Counted from the first letter of the stretch, positions 23,584 to 32,077 are shown. The stretch is 37,073 bases of DNA from Marinobacter xestospongiae (GCF_023156385.1 NZ_JAKZAK010000037.1:1-37073); one strand, 5' to 3'. The notes: generated from the letters alone by a model not told the origin. Program-made: numbers and translations.

Positions 23584-23620
23584 TGTGGATGCCTGCGCTA
23601 ATCGAGCACAGGCATCCACA
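23584..23620. terminator. Hairpin between convergent genes, likely bidirectional terminator
   Basis: A 12-bp perfect stem (TGTGGATGCCTG / CAGGCATCCACA) with a 13-nt loop lies between the end of the DsbA-like gene (+) and the end of the peroxiredoxin-like gene (-). The + side is followed by GGTTTTCC, a short U tract. Position and symmetry suit termination of both transcripts. Confidence 0.6.
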
Positions 23621-23649
23621 GGTTTTCCCTGGTCTTCAGCTATGTGACG

Positions 23650-24186
23650 TTAATCTTGGTAAGAAAAGGTTCCGCGAATCGGGTAGTCATTCTTACGAAT
23701 CCACTCCAGGCCGGAGACAAGGTTTTCTAGGGCGGGTCGGACAAATGGATTATTCGAAATATCAACCACCTGGAGCGTACCTTTCTCGTTGATGATGTAC
23801 AGACCGGGTTCCGCAAACGGGTGATCGGTTTCCTGTTCTGAACGGGGGTGCGAGATGTAAAGTCCGAGAGACTTCATTTCTTCCAAGGTTAATCCATAGA
23901 AAAGAGGGAAATTTACGTCCAGCCGACTTATATGCTCCTCTAGCTGCTCTTTGCTATCCCCAGATACCGCCACCAGATCTATACCGATCTCGTCCAGGCG
24001 CGGCTTGTAACCCGCCAACTCATTCAGGAATCGAGTACACAGAGGGCAGTGTCTCCCACGATAAACGACCAACATCTGCCAGTCTTTTCCATCCAAAGGC
24101 TTGCTAAGATCTCGGGTTGCGCCGTCGAGGGTAGGCTTGCTAATCGTGGGGAAGGGCGCCCCGGCTTCAAATTTGAACGTGCTCAT
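23650..24186 (-). CDS. Peroxiredoxin-like (AhpC/TSA) family protein
   Basis: A 178-residue thioredoxin-fold protein starting MSTFKFEAGAPFP (ATG 24184-24186, with GGAGAC upstream). The active-site segment VYRGRHCPLCTRFLNEL carries C47 and C50 as CxxC where classical peroxiredoxins have TxxC, so it belongs to the peroxiredoxin-like subgroup annotated as AhpC/TSA. It is expected to reduce peroxides or thiols. It follows the SDR gene by 77 bp on the same strand. A long open frame continuing upstream over the SDR gene is a shadow. Confidence 0.87.
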   Translation of the reverse strand: MSTFKFEAGAPFPTISKPTLDGATRDLSKPLDGKDWQMLVVYRGRHCPLCTRFLNELAGYKPRLDEIGIDLVAVSGDSKEQLEEHISRLDVNFPLFYGLTLEEMKSLGLYISHPRSEQETDHPFAEPGLYIINEKGTLQVVDISNNPFVRPALENLVSGLEWIRKNDYPIRGTFSYQD

Positions 24187-24263
24187 GGAGTCTGTCTCCG
24201 GTTGTCTTAAAACATTCACGTTACCGTGAGCCTGACTCGTCGCCGGCTCACGGTGCGTTCCAA

Positions 24264-25076
24264 TTACGCTTGGCCTTTCATCGGCTGCGTCCAAAGACCC
24301 AGCTGATACTGCTTGACATCTTCTACAAAACCCTCGTGATAGACGTTGCGGAACTTGTGATCGTCTTGCGGGATGAGATTGACCATGAAGTCGATCATCG
24401 GCTGCGGATCGAGCTGAAGGTCTTCTCCTGCTATCTGCGCCTGCATTTCGCGCAGCGGAGCTTCGTCGCTGAAATTCACGCCTGGCTCGAACCACTGATC
24501 GACGGTGTCGTACATGCGGTCGTTGAAGCCGGTGCGGTAGGGGCCGGGGTTGATGGTCGCAACCTTGACATTGGTGCCTTCCAGCTCATGTCGCATGAGC
24601 TGTGCAATTGCCTCCAGAGCGTGTTTTGACGCGACATAGGGCGCAAGATAGGGCAGAATCCAGAAGCCCGCGATCGACGACGTGAAAATGATCTTTCCGC
24701 TGCCGCGCTTGACGAAGATGGCTGCAAAGCGCTGCGCCAGCTCTAGCGTGGTGAAGACATTCACCTCGAAGACCTCGCGGATGCGATCGACCGGCACCTC
24801 CGCTACCGGACCAGTCTGTCCGGTGGCAGCATTGAGCACCGCGATATCGACCTCTTTGCCATATTTGCGCAGCACCGTATCGTGATCATCGGGCTCGAGA
24901 TAGTCGAGCTTCTCGACCACGAGATCGACACCTGCAGCATCGGCATCCGCGCGCAATTGGGTGACCTGGGGCCAGTTTTCGACCGTGGCGATCACCTTGT
25001 GACCAGCCTGAGCAAGACCGATGGCGGTTCCTTTACCGAGCCCTGTCGCGGCACCGGTTATGAGTATGGTTTTCAT
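24264..25076 (-). CDS. Short-chain dehydrogenase/reductase (SDR)
   Basis: A 270-residue NAD(P)-dependent oxidoreductase. The cofactor motif is TGAATGLGKG near the N-terminus, NAAT replaces the NAG motif, and the catalytic region is TSSIAG...YVASK with serine, tyrosine and lysine in place. The start is MKTILITG (ATG 25074-25076) behind AAAGGAGAAAAAG; an upstream in-frame ATG at 25124 is unlikely. It is followed by the peroxiredoxin-like gene in a probable two-gene unit. A MITE and an operator-like repeat lie upstream, so its promoter has probably been altered by the insertion. The substrate is unknown. Confidence 0.9.
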   Translation of the reverse strand: MKTILITGAATGLGKGTAIGLAQAGHKVIATVENWPQVTQLRADADAAGVDLVVEKLDYLEPDDHDTVLRKYGKEVDIAVLNAATGQTGPVAEVPVDRIREVFEVNVFTTLELAQRFAAIFVKRGSGKIIFTSSIAGFWILPYLAPYVASKHALEAIAQLMRHELEGTNVKVATINPGPYRTGFNDRMYDTVDQWFEPGVNFSDEAPLREMQAQIAGEDLQLDPQPMIDFMVNLIPQDDHKFRNVYHEGFVEDVKQYQLGLWTQPMKGQA

Positions 25077-25170
25077 CACTTTTTCTCCTTTGATTAAATG
25101 GTTTGAATGAAGAAAGCTGTACACGGTGATTTCCGATGTTGGTTGGCTTCTCTCATTCTGTGGTAACTAG

Positions 25171-25434
25171 GGAGCCTCTGATTAACTCCGGATCACCTCT
25201 GGCCTTCAGAGCGGTTCACACTCAAGGCGCGGCTTTGCAGGAAGGCTGGCTGCCTTTCAAAAAGTCGCAACACCGAGTGTGGATCGCTCTGAACGCCCCG
25301 AAGGGCGCGTTCTGAGGGCCGCATCTGCGGCGTTGCAGCCCTTGCCAAGGGCTGCGGCCATTACCTGCGGACCGCGCCTTGCAGCTGCAGCCCTCAGATC
25401 GCGCAGAGGCGATTCGGAGTTAATCAGAGGCTCC
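25171..25434. mobile_element. MITE with long terminal inverted repeats, CTAG target duplication
   Basis: A 264-bp non-coding element bounded by a perfect 20-bp terminal inverted repeat (GGAGCCTCTGATTAACTCCG left, its inverse right) and by CTAG on each side (25167-25170 and 25435-25438). The arms continue with imperfect complementarity for about 60 bp (shared CCTCTG and CAAGGCGCGG blocks). CTAG fits the 4-bp YTAR targets of IS5-type elements, whose ends are similar, so an IS5-family transposase probably mobilised it. It is inserted between the operator-like repeat at 25484 and the SDR gene. Confidence 0.78.
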
Positions 25435-25483
25435 CTAGGCATTAACGGACCTTTTCTTCATTATCGGGACGAAGGGAATATTT

Positions 25484-25633
25484 GAAACTAGTCACCATTT
25501 GGTGACCGCCACGTCCCCGAATTGCACTGGATCTGAAAAGGTTCGATAAAACAGACGCCTACAATTTCCTTGCTTATAACAACTAACCTGAAAGAAAAAC
25601 TTCATATAAAAAACCGTCAGTGCGCCCTCCGTT
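25484..25633. repeat. 150-bp repeat, copy A, with operator-like dyad
   Basis: This AT-rich non-coding segment is repeated at 36606-36753 in the same orientation with roughly four fifths of positions shared, including CCTACAATTTCC, CTTCATATAAAA and the end CCTCCGTT. Near its left end is the perfect dyad GTCACCATTTGGTGAC (25491-25506). Copy A lies upstream of the SDR gene, now separated from it by the MITE, and 26 bp beyond the end of the 2OG oxygenase gene. Confidence 0.7.
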
Positions 25634-25659
25634 TTAGGGTTTACCGGGAACGCCCGCGG

Positions 25660-26436
25660 CTATCGTTCAAACAACAAGTCGGTACGGATGATGTATTTAG
25701 TGCCCGAGGTGATCTCCGCTGAGCTGTGCAAGCAGTGCAGGGGGTGATGGCCGTGGGGAAAGCACAGCACGCCGCCGGCCGGCGTTCGTACATCGATCTC
25801 GCGCACGTTGTCGCTTCGCCGTGCCGGTTTGGTAGGGTCGTCTGCATCGACGAGGAATCGGGTGGCACCGCCCTCGAAGTCGTCGCTGAGCAAAATCAGG
25901 AACGTCATCTGGCTGAACCGGTCCGGGAAGGCATCCGCAATCAGCCGGTTGTCAGCAACCCTGGAACCGGGCCAGGCACCGTCGATGTGAAACTTGAAGA
26001 AATCCCCCTCGCGGTAACGATAGAAACGGAATCGCCGGTTGATGCCCAGAGGCTGCTTGTTGCCGAAGAGGTCCAGGTTGTGGGCCACGGCATCGCGTAC
26101 CCGCTGCCAGATCAGGCGATCGGTCGCTTCATCCACAACCCAGGTCACGTTGTCGTTGTGGCGAACTTCACGAGGCAGTGAGACCGCCGCGTCTTTCAGG
26201 TAGCCCAGGTTTTCGGTCAGTTCGATGAGGCGGTCACACTCCTCACGGCTAAAGACATTGAGCAGCTGATAGGCACCGGGCACTTCCGGAATTTCCCGCC
26301 GTGACACCGTGGAGGCCTCACGGCTCTCGTCCAGTTTGGCTGGGTTCGGCACGCTATTGGCCCAAGTTGGTAGCGACGGGTTTTCTGCGCCCGGCTCGCG
26401 GGCAACGACGAAAAATGATTCCTGATGCTGTTCCAT
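25660..26436 (-). CDS. 2-oxoglutarate/Fe(II)-dependent oxygenase (prolyl 4-hydroxylase-like)
   Basis: About 258 residues. The jelly-roll core carries the iron and co-substrate ligands: FKFHIDGAWPG (histidine and aspartate of the HxD motif) and a distal histidine plus arginine in HPLHCLHSSAEITSGTKYIIRTDLLF. RFYRYREGDFF just before the HxD is typical of prolyl-4-hydroxylase-type enzymes. I prefer ATG 26434-26436 with GAGG eight bases upstream; GTG at 26442 is possible. It follows the aldehyde dehydrogenase gene by about 9 bp and is the last gene of a three-gene unit. The substrate is unknown, but context suggests a small molecule. Confidence 0.87.
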   Translation of the reverse strand: MEQHQESFFVVAREPGAENPSLPTWANSVPNPAKLDESREASTVSRREIPEVPGAYQLLNVFSREECDRLIELTENLGYLKDAAVSLPREVRHNDNVTWVVDEATDRLIWQRVRDAVAHNLDLFGNKQPLGINRRFRFYRYREGDFFKFHIDGAWPGSRVADNRLIADAFPDRFSQMTFLILLSDDFEGGATRFLVDADDPTKPARRSDNVREIDVRTPAGGVLCFPHGHHPLHCLHSSAEITSGTKYIIRTDLLFER

Positions 26437-26445
26437 AGTCACCTC

Positions 26446-27777
26446 TTATAAGTTCATGACCCTTACTTGAGCGAATTGGCGATGGCCGGCGGCGGAGCCG
26501 TGGAAGCCAAAGCCACTCTGTTTCGCGCCTACCCAGGGGCTGCCCCCGGCTCCACCGTTCACTGAAACCATTCCTGCCTCAAGGGCCTCTGCCACGGCTG
26601 CGGCGTCACGACCACCGAAGACCACCGCGCCCAGGCCGTAGATGGAGTCGTTGGCACGGGCGATGGCGTCTTCGATGGCATCGAACTCCGCCATGGCAAC
26701 GACAGGGCCAAAGGTCTCTTCGCGCTCAAGGAGCATGTCGGGGGTCATGCCATCGACAACCGTGGGTTGAATGAATGGTGCTGGGTAGTCGGCCTTGCCG
26801 AGCAGAAAACGTGCGCCTTTTGCTTCCGCATCTCTGAGATGTTGAAGCACAAGCTGATGCTGGGTAGCGTTGGCAATCGGGCCTATATTCACGCCCCGTT
26901 GATCCCATGGGCCGACCTGGTAAGCCGATGCGGCGGCAACCACCTGGCGCTTGAATTCCTCGGCGACGGAGCGGTCGACGTACACGCGCTCGGTCGACGT
27001 GCACATTTGCCCGGCATTCTCGAACGAGCTGGCGACGGCAAATCGCGCAGCAGCTGACAGATTGGCGTCTTTCATGACAATCAGGGGGTCATTGCCACCC
27101 AGCTCCATGACCAGACGTTTTACGCCTTCGGCGGCATCCGCCATGATGCTGCGACCGGTGGCCATCGACCCGGTAAAGGCGATCATATTGATGTCAGATT
27201 TCACCAGCGCCTGACCGACGTCTCCGTGGCCGTGCGCAATCTGAATCAGATTCTCGGGCAGATGGTCCTGCAGTGCGCGAACGAACAGATCCGCGACCAG
27301 CGGCGTGTGTTCCGAGGGTTTCAGAATAACGCTGTTGCCGGCCATCAGTGCAGGGATCAGCAAGTTGTTGGCCATGGCCAATGGGTAGTTCCAGGGTGAA
27401 ATGACAGCAACAACCCCAAGCGGCCGATACTGGATACGGCTGCGGCCTTCGCCTTGTTCGGTTTGCAGGGCAGAGGCGGCCTCCTCAATGAAATAGGGGG
27501 CACTTTGTACGGTACCGGCGACCTCATAGGTCGCGCGTCGTGCGTCCTTGCCCATTTCCAGGCTGATCAGGCGGGAAAGTTGATTCTGGGCAGGCGCCAG
27601 CGCCTCGTAGGCAGCCCTCAAGCGGGCTGCACGCTCTTCAAGGGATAACCGGCCCCAGTTCGTCTGCGCGATCCGACTCTGGTCCACAATCTCTGTCAGC
27701 TCGGGCCGGGAGGTGATTGGAACCTGTCCGACCGGCTCTTTATTCAACGGATTCAATGACACAAGAAATTTGCTCAT
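26446..27777 (-). CDS. NAD(P)-dependent aldehyde dehydrogenase (succinate-semialdehyde dehydrogenase-like)
   Basis: A 443-residue aldehyde dehydrogenase. Key parts are visible: PLGVVAVISPWNYPLAMANNLL (catalytic asparagine), LKPSEHTPL (cofactor lysine), VMELGGNDPLIV (general base glutamate), and the nucleophile cysteine in ENAGQMCTSTERVYV. It ends GSAAGHRQFAQVRVMNL. Length and N-terminus (SLNPLNKEPVG) fit the compact Sad/YneI branch that oxidises succinate semialdehyde and similar aldehydes. The start is MSKFLVS (ATG 27775-27777), 7 bp after the CmcJ-like gene, in an apparent operon. Confidence 0.92.
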   Translation of the reverse strand: MSKFLVSLNPLNKEPVGQVPITSRPELTEIVDQSRIAQTNWGRLSLEERAARLRAAYEALAPAQNQLSRLISLEMGKDARRATYEVAGTVQSAPYFIEEAASALQTEQGEGRSRIQYRPLGVVAVISPWNYPLAMANNLLIPALMAGNSVILKPSEHTPLVADLFVRALQDHLPENLIQIAHGHGDVGQALVKSDINMIAFTGSMATGRSIMADAAEGVKRLVMELGGNDPLIVMKDANLSAAARFAVASSFENAGQMCTSTERVYVDRSVAEEFKRQVVAAASAYQVGPWDQRGVNIGPIANATQHQLVLQHLRDAEAKGARFLLGKADYPAPFIQPTVVDGMTPDMLLEREETFGPVVAMAEFDAIEDAIARANDSIYGLGAVVFGGRDAAAVAEALEAGMVSVNGGAGGSPWVGAKQSGFGFHGSAAGHRQFAQVRVMNL

Positions 27778-27784
27778 GACTTCC

Positions 27785-28567
27785 TCAACTAAAAGCGATG
27801 ACTCGCACTTCCAGGCTGTTTCTGTTGCGGGCGCTGGCCGGTGTGTCCGTGGAGTCGGCTGCAGTGTGTGGGGTGCCAAAGATGCCCTCGGGAGATCGTG
27901 AATCGAACACTTTCAGCAACAGGGCCTCGCCGGGCTCCATGTCTGACAGGTAGTACCAGCGATGATCCGGGTTGTAGGAGATCCCGGCTATCTCACCGAT
28001 GCGATCTGGGTAAACCAGTTTGATGCGATGAAAGTCATCCGCAGCCACGGTGTTGATGTCCAGGACGGCCAATGGGGATTCCTCAACACGGTGGCCGACG
28101 GGCATCCACAGGTTCACCAACCGGTAAGGGCGGTCGCGGAGTTCTGGTCGTTGCTCGGTTTCTTCGAGCATGCGGTGGAGCGCAGACTTCTCGGTGTAGT
28201 CGTTGTGAACAGTCTTCACCGGCGCCCGGTTATGGACGGTTTGGTCCTGCCGATTGGTTGACCGATAGGTGTGATCAAAGATCAGCACTTCGCTGGCCTT
28301 GAGCTGATCACGGAGGTACTCGATCACCTGCGGATACAAATGGTCGCGAATGGCGTCGTCATTCTGGTAGTTGTCAAAATCAAAGGCGACCCGAACCGCC
28401 TCGAAGCCCTGATCGTCCAGGTGAAAGTCGTTGGTCTGGTTGCGAATGTCTGTGACGTCAATGTGTCGGGGGTCGACCGATTGAGTGAGCTCGGAGGCAC
28501 CTGGACCCTTGTATCGCTGGTCGTACTCCAGGTCGCCAACGGGCTGGACGTAGTTGATGCTGAACAT
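27785..28567 (-). CDS. CmcJ/NvfI family oxidoreductase
   Basis: A 260-residue protein matching the CmcJ/NvfI family (which also includes gibberellin GA4 desaturase-like and AsaB-like proteins). It has VHNRAPVKTVHNDYTEKSA, RLVNLWMPVGHRVEESPLAVLD and YYLSDMEPGEALLLKVFDSR. Several members are iron/2-oxoglutarate-type oxygenases or cephamycin/fungal pathway enzymes, so a hydroxylase or desaturase role is plausible but unproven. It begins with ATG 28565-28567 behind a strong AAGGAGGAGCC and is first in the unit CmcJ-like / aldehyde dehydrogenase / 2OG oxygenase, divergent from a LysR regulator. Confidence 0.85.
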   Translation of the reverse strand: MFSINYVQPVGDLEYDQRYKGPGASELTQSVDPRHIDVTDIRNQTNDFHLDDQGFEAVRVAFDFDNYQNDDAIRDHLYPQVIEYLRDQLKASEVLIFDHTYRSTNRQDQTVHNRAPVKTVHNDYTEKSALHRMLEETEQRPELRDRPYRLVNLWMPVGHRVEESPLAVLDINTVAADDFHRIKLVYPDRIGEIAGISYNPDHRWYYLSDMEPGEALLLKVFDSRSPEGIFGTPHTAADSTDTPASARNRNSLEVRVIAFS

Positions 28568-28664
28568 GGCTCCTCCTTACAGGTAGGGTTGCTGGATTCT
28601 TGGTTTGCCAGCTTAGGGAGCAGCCGATAGGATTTGAAACAAGGGTTTGATGTAAGAGATACAA

Positions 28665-29585
28665 GTGAACGCTTTAAACCGGGTAGACCTTAAACAGTTG
28701 CGAACGCTTCATTGCCTGCTTCGCGAACGCAACCTGTCTCGAGTGGCGGATCAGCTCGGGGTGACTCAGCAGGCAGTCAGCGATCAGCTGAAAAAGCTCC
28801 GCGCCACCTTCAATGATCGCCTGTTTATCCGCAGCGGCAATGGCGTTACTCCGACGGCGTATGCCCGGACACTGGCGCCGAAGCTGGACCTCATCCTGAA
28901 TGCCGTTGGCGAGTTGCTGGAGCGGGACGAGTTCAACCCGGTAACAACCACGCGCACCTTTACCATTAGCTCCACCGATCTGGAGCAGAAAACCATTCTG
29001 CCGTTTCTGATGCAGCGCCTGAGGCAGGAAGCGCCGGGCCTTAGGCTGGCCGTGAAAAAACTTGAGCTGGATGAGATGGCAAGCGACCTGCTGGATGGTG
29101 CCGTGGACCTGGTGTTGACCAATCCCAAGTTTGCGCCGCCGAGTTATCCGTCGTTAACCCTGTATTCTGAGCGCTATGTCTGCGTTGCAGGAAAGGGGAA
29201 TGAGGCGGTTCGCAGCGCCATGTCCGTTGCCGAGATCGCTGGCATGCCTCAGGTGGTGGTTTCCCCCTCCCGGGGGGATTTTACCGGTGCCGTCCATCGC
29301 TGGTTTGAAGATCAGGGGCATCCGCGCCAAGCCATGCTTTCGGTGCCAACCTTCACGGCCGCCAAAGCAACGATTTCTGAGACTGACCTTGTCGGCTTTG
29401 TCCCGTCGCGACTCCTGCCCGACGACTCGTTGCAGCCGATTGAGCTGAATGCCGAGATTCCCGGTTTCGACGTGATTGCCGTGTGGCACCAGCGCTCATC
29501 GCAGGACCCTCTGAATATCTGGATACGGGATTTGCTGGTTCAGGTTTCGAATCGCATGTGGTCTGAAAAAATACGGAAACCATGA
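28665..29585 (+). CDS. LysR family transcriptional regulator
   Basis: A 306-residue regulator. The N-terminal helix-turn-helix is LRERNLSRVADQLGVTQQAVSDQLKKLR, followed by a linker helix and a two-lobed effector domain (TFTISSTDLEQKTILPFL... onward), of the NodD/PcpR-like branch. It starts with GTG at 28665. It is divergent from the CmcJ-like oxidoreductase unit across 97 bp, the standard LysR layout, so it probably activates that unit. Its stop codon overlaps the IclR start (ATGA). Part of its sequence (about 28836-28975) is repeated in decayed form at 36758-36900. Confidence 0.9.
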   Translation: MNALNRVDLKQLRTLHCLLRERNLSRVADQLGVTQQAVSDQLKKLRATFNDRLFIRSGNGVTPTAYARTLAPKLDLILNAVGELLERDEFNPVTTTRTFTISSTDLEQKTILPFLMQRLRQEAPGLRLAVKKLELDEMASDLLDGAVDLVLTNPKFAPPSYPSLTLYSERYVCVAGKGNEAVRSAMSVAEIAGMPQVVVSPSRGDFTGAVHRWFEDQGHPRQAMLSVPTFTAAKATISETDLVGFVPSRLLPDDSLQPIELNAEIPGFDVIAVWHQRSSQDPLNIWIRDLLVQVSNRMWSEKIRKP

Positions 29586-30301
29586 TCGACGAAAACAAGC
29601 GTATCCAATCGGTGGAACGAGCGTTGTTGTTACTCGAGGCTCTGGCGGCCGAAGGCGGAGAGGCCCGGCTGACTGATCTTGCCGAAAGGGTGGGGCTCAA
29701 CAAGAGTACCCTGCATGGACTGCTGAATACCCTCGCTGCGATGGGATACGTTACCCGGCGTGGCACACGCTACGGGCTAGGGTTGAGGATCCGTGAAATC
29801 GCCCAGCCCCTGGCTGATCAGGATTTTGAACTCAAGGAACGGTTCGCGCCGGCTCTTGAGGGGCTTGCCAAACGGTGTGGCGAAACCTGTTATCTCGCCG
29901 TGCCTTGCGGTTCCCGGGAATATCTGTATGTGGATGCCATCGAAGGCGCCGGCAGTCTGCGGTTCGGCAGCCCCAGGGGCCGTAGAGAAGGGCTTACGAC
30001 TTCAGCCATCGGCAAGGTGTTCCTGGCTTTTAATCCTGATTTGCTTCGCAGCCTGCGACGCGCGGACAAGGTCGGCGCAGCACTCGAAACGGAACTTAAA
30101 GAGATCGTCGAAGTAGGCTACGCACTGGATCTCGAGCAGGCCGAACCCGGTCTGAATTGCCTGGCGATCCCGCTGCGGCGTCACGGCCGTGTAGAAGCTG
30201 CACTCGGGGTTGCCGGCTCCTCAAAAATTCTTGATGAACCGACGCTGAACCGATTAGCGAGACAGGTGTTCAAGGAAATGTTCGACATTATCAAACTATA
30301 G
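29582..30301 (+). CDS. IclR family transcriptional regulator
   Basis: A 239-residue regulator with an N-terminal winged helix (SVERALLLLEALAAEGGEARLTDLAERVGLNKSTLHGLLNTL) and a C-terminal effector domain containing the family segments REGLTTSAIGKVFLAF and GYALDLEQAEPGLNCLAIPL. The ATG overlaps the LysR stop by four bases, so two regulators from different families are translationally coupled. Likely targets are the oxidative cluster to the left and/or the GlcG-MFS pair to the right. Confidence 0.92.
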   Translation: MIDENKRIQSVERALLLLEALAAEGGEARLTDLAERVGLNKSTLHGLLNTLAAMGYVTRRGTRYGLGLRIREIAQPLADQDFELKERFAPALEGLAKRCGETCYLAVPCGSREYLYVDAIEGAGSLRFGSPRGRREGLTTSAIGKVFLAFNPDLLRSLRRADKVGAALETELKEIVEVGYALDLEQAEPGLNCLAIPLRRHGRVEAALGVAGSSKILDEPTLNRLARQVFKEMFDIIKL

Positions 30302-30382
30302 GCGGCAAACAGGCCAACCCCCTTATCCCGCGTTCAGGTTGTCGGAATAATGAGCAGCTCACAAACATCACGGAGCTGCACT

Positions 30383-30787
30383 ATGTTCGACTCAATCACC
30401 GATACTCACGTTCAAGCTGTTATCAACCGGGCCTGCGAGCGCGCGGCCGAGCAGGGCTTTGCCATCAGCGTGGCGGTTACCGACACTTCAGGCCTCCTGA
30501 AAGGGTTCGTTCGTATGGAAAACGCCGTCCCCGGCACCATCGACGTGGCCACCAAGAAAGCCAGAACCGCCGCGCTTTTCCGTGCCGACAGCAATGCACT
30601 CGGTGCGGAAGCCCACCCAGGCGGCTCCATCTACACCATCGAGAATACCAACGGCGGGCTGATCAGTTTTGGTGGCGGCCTGGTGTTGCACGATGAGAAC
30701 GAAAAGATCGTTGGTGCGGTTGGTGTTGCTGGCGCCACGGTGGAGGACGATCAAACCATTGCACTTTATGCAGCGGGGCGGATATGA
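30383..30787 (+). CDS. GlcG/HbpS-like (DUF336) protein
   Basis: A 134-residue protein of the GlcG/HbpS family. It shows VAVTDTSGLLKGFVRMENAVPGTIDVATKKARTAALF, a glycine-rich HPGGSIYTIENTNGGLISFGGGL and the C-terminal KIVGAVGVAGA. The family includes haem-binding and glycolate-locus proteins with no settled enzymatic role. The start is ATG 30383 with CGGAG upstream. Its stop overlaps the ATG of the MFS gene (ATGA), so the two are translationally coupled. Confidence 0.88.
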   Translation: MFDSITDTHVQAVINRACERAAEQGFAISVAVTDTSGLLKGFVRMENAVPGTIDVATKKARTAALFRADSNALGAEAHPGGSIYTIENTNGGLISFGGGLVLHDENEKIVGAVGVAGATVEDDQTIALYAAGRI

Positions 30788-31992
30788 GCAAAAGTGAACG
30801 AATGCATCCCGGTGTCTGGGCGCTGGCGGTAACCGCCTTCGCAATTGGCGTTGCCGAATTTATCGTTGTTGGTGTGTTGCCGGCAATTGCAGACGATTTG
30901 GGCGTGACGGTCGCGACAGCCGGAAGCCTGGTGGGCCTTTATGCGCTGGCACTTGCCGTCGGTACCCCCATTCTGGTTATCGCCGCTGGGCGGATACCCA
31001 GAAAGGCGCTTCTGTTCGCGTTGGTGTCGGTGTTTTTGGCCGGCAACCTGATCTCAGCTTTCGCCAGCTCTTATGAGATTTTGCTGGCAGGTCGGATTCT
31101 CACTGCGGTCGCTCATGGCAGCTTCTTTGCCATTGGTGCAACGGTGGCTGCGCGCTTGTCGCCCCCGGGGCAGGCCAGCCGTGCAATAGCGGCCATGTTT
31201 GCCGGGCTCACGCTTGCCATGGTGATTGGCGTACCGATGGGGAGCCTGATTGGCAATGAACTCGGATGGCGCTTGCCCTTTTTCGGCGTGGTGGCGCTTG
31301 CCGCTGTCGGACTACTGGCTATCGCGCTGTGGGTACCCAAACAGCCGCGCGAGGCTGATGTGTCTGCTGCGCAGCAACTCAAGGCCTTAAAAACGCTGCC
31401 AGTGCTAGTGATGATGTCGATCACGATTTTGGGCTTTGGAGCCAGCTTTGCCGCGTTTACGTTCATAACACCGATTCTGACGGACGAAACCGGGTTTTCA
31501 TCCGGAACCGCCAGTCTTCTGCTGATTGTCTTTGGTGTTGCGACCCTGGTGGGCAATCTCATGGGAGGGCGCTGGGCTGCGCACTATGGCTGGGCCCGAA
31601 CACTCCGGATCATGCTGGCTGGCGTGGCGGTTGTCATGGTTGCAATGGCGCTTGGTATGTCCAATCAGTATGTCATGGTGCCGCTGCTGTTCGCTTGGGG
31701 TGTCCTGGCTTTCGGCATGTCGCCGGGATTCCAGACCGGCATGCTCGAAACCGCCGAGCGCTGGTCGCCAAAAGCGGTGGCTTTTACCTCGGCTTTGAAT
31801 ATTTCGGCATTCAACCTGGGTATTACCCTGGGTGAACATTCCGGTAGCGCTTTGGTTGAGCAAGGTTTGATTGTTCTCACGCCCTGGGCGGGGCTTGCAC
31901 TGGCCGCCCTGGCACAGTTGCCCTTGTTCTGGTTGGCGGCTCGGCATCGCCGTTCGGGGACAGTAAATAATCCGGCAATGGCATCAGCCTGA
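30784..31992 (+). CDS. MFS transporter (DHA1-type drug/metabolite efflux)
   Basis: A 402-residue transporter with about twelve hydrophobic helices. It opens LAVTAFAIGVAEFIVVGVLPAIADDLGV and carries the loop motif GRIPRKALL and the antiporter-like segment LAMVIGVPMGSLIGNELGWRLPF typical of DHA1 efflux proteins (AraJ/NepI/Cml-like). The start overlaps the GlcG-like stop. It is followed by a hairpin at 31999-32030. The substrate is unknown; context suggests export of a product or toxic intermediate of the neighbouring oxidative genes. Confidence 0.9.
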   Translation: MSKSERMHPGVWALAVTAFAIGVAEFIVVGVLPAIADDLGVTVATAGSLVGLYALALAVGTPILVIAAGRIPRKALLFALVSVFLAGNLISAFASSYEILLAGRILTAVAHGSFFAIGATVAARLSPPGQASRAIAAMFAGLTLAMVIGVPMGSLIGNELGWRLPFFGVVALAAVGLLAIALWVPKQPREADVSAAQQLKALKTLPVLVMMSITILGFGASFAAFTFITPILTDETGFSSGTASLLLIVFGVATLVGNLMGGRWAAHYGWARTLRIMLAGVAVVMVAMALGMSNQYVMVPLLFAWGVLAFGMSPGFQTGMLETAERWSPKAVAFTSALNISAFNLGITLGEHSGSALVEQGLIVLTPWAGLALAALAQLPLFWLAARHRRSGTVNNPAMASA

Positions 31993-31998
31993 GTTTTA

Positions 31999-32030
31999 AC
32001 CGGGCAGGGCCGCAGTGGTCCTTGCCCGGT
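31999..32030 (+). terminator. Hairpin after the MFS gene
   Basis: ACCGGGCA at 31999-32006 pairs with TGCCCGGT at 32023-32030, with additional imperfect pairing inside (GGGCC / GGTCC). It lies 7 bp after the MFS stop. There is no strong U tract after it, so terminator function is probable rather than clear. Confidence 0.45.
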
Positions 32031-32077
32031 ATAAGCCATACCTATTTCATTCGAATGCGTTAAATCAGGAATGACAA

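Noticed and set aside
23650..24495. Extending the peroxiredoxin-like gene upstream to 24495
   Set aside because: The extra 103 residues overlap the SDR gene in another frame and look like arginine-rich shadow sequence; the family starts at MSTFKFEAG.
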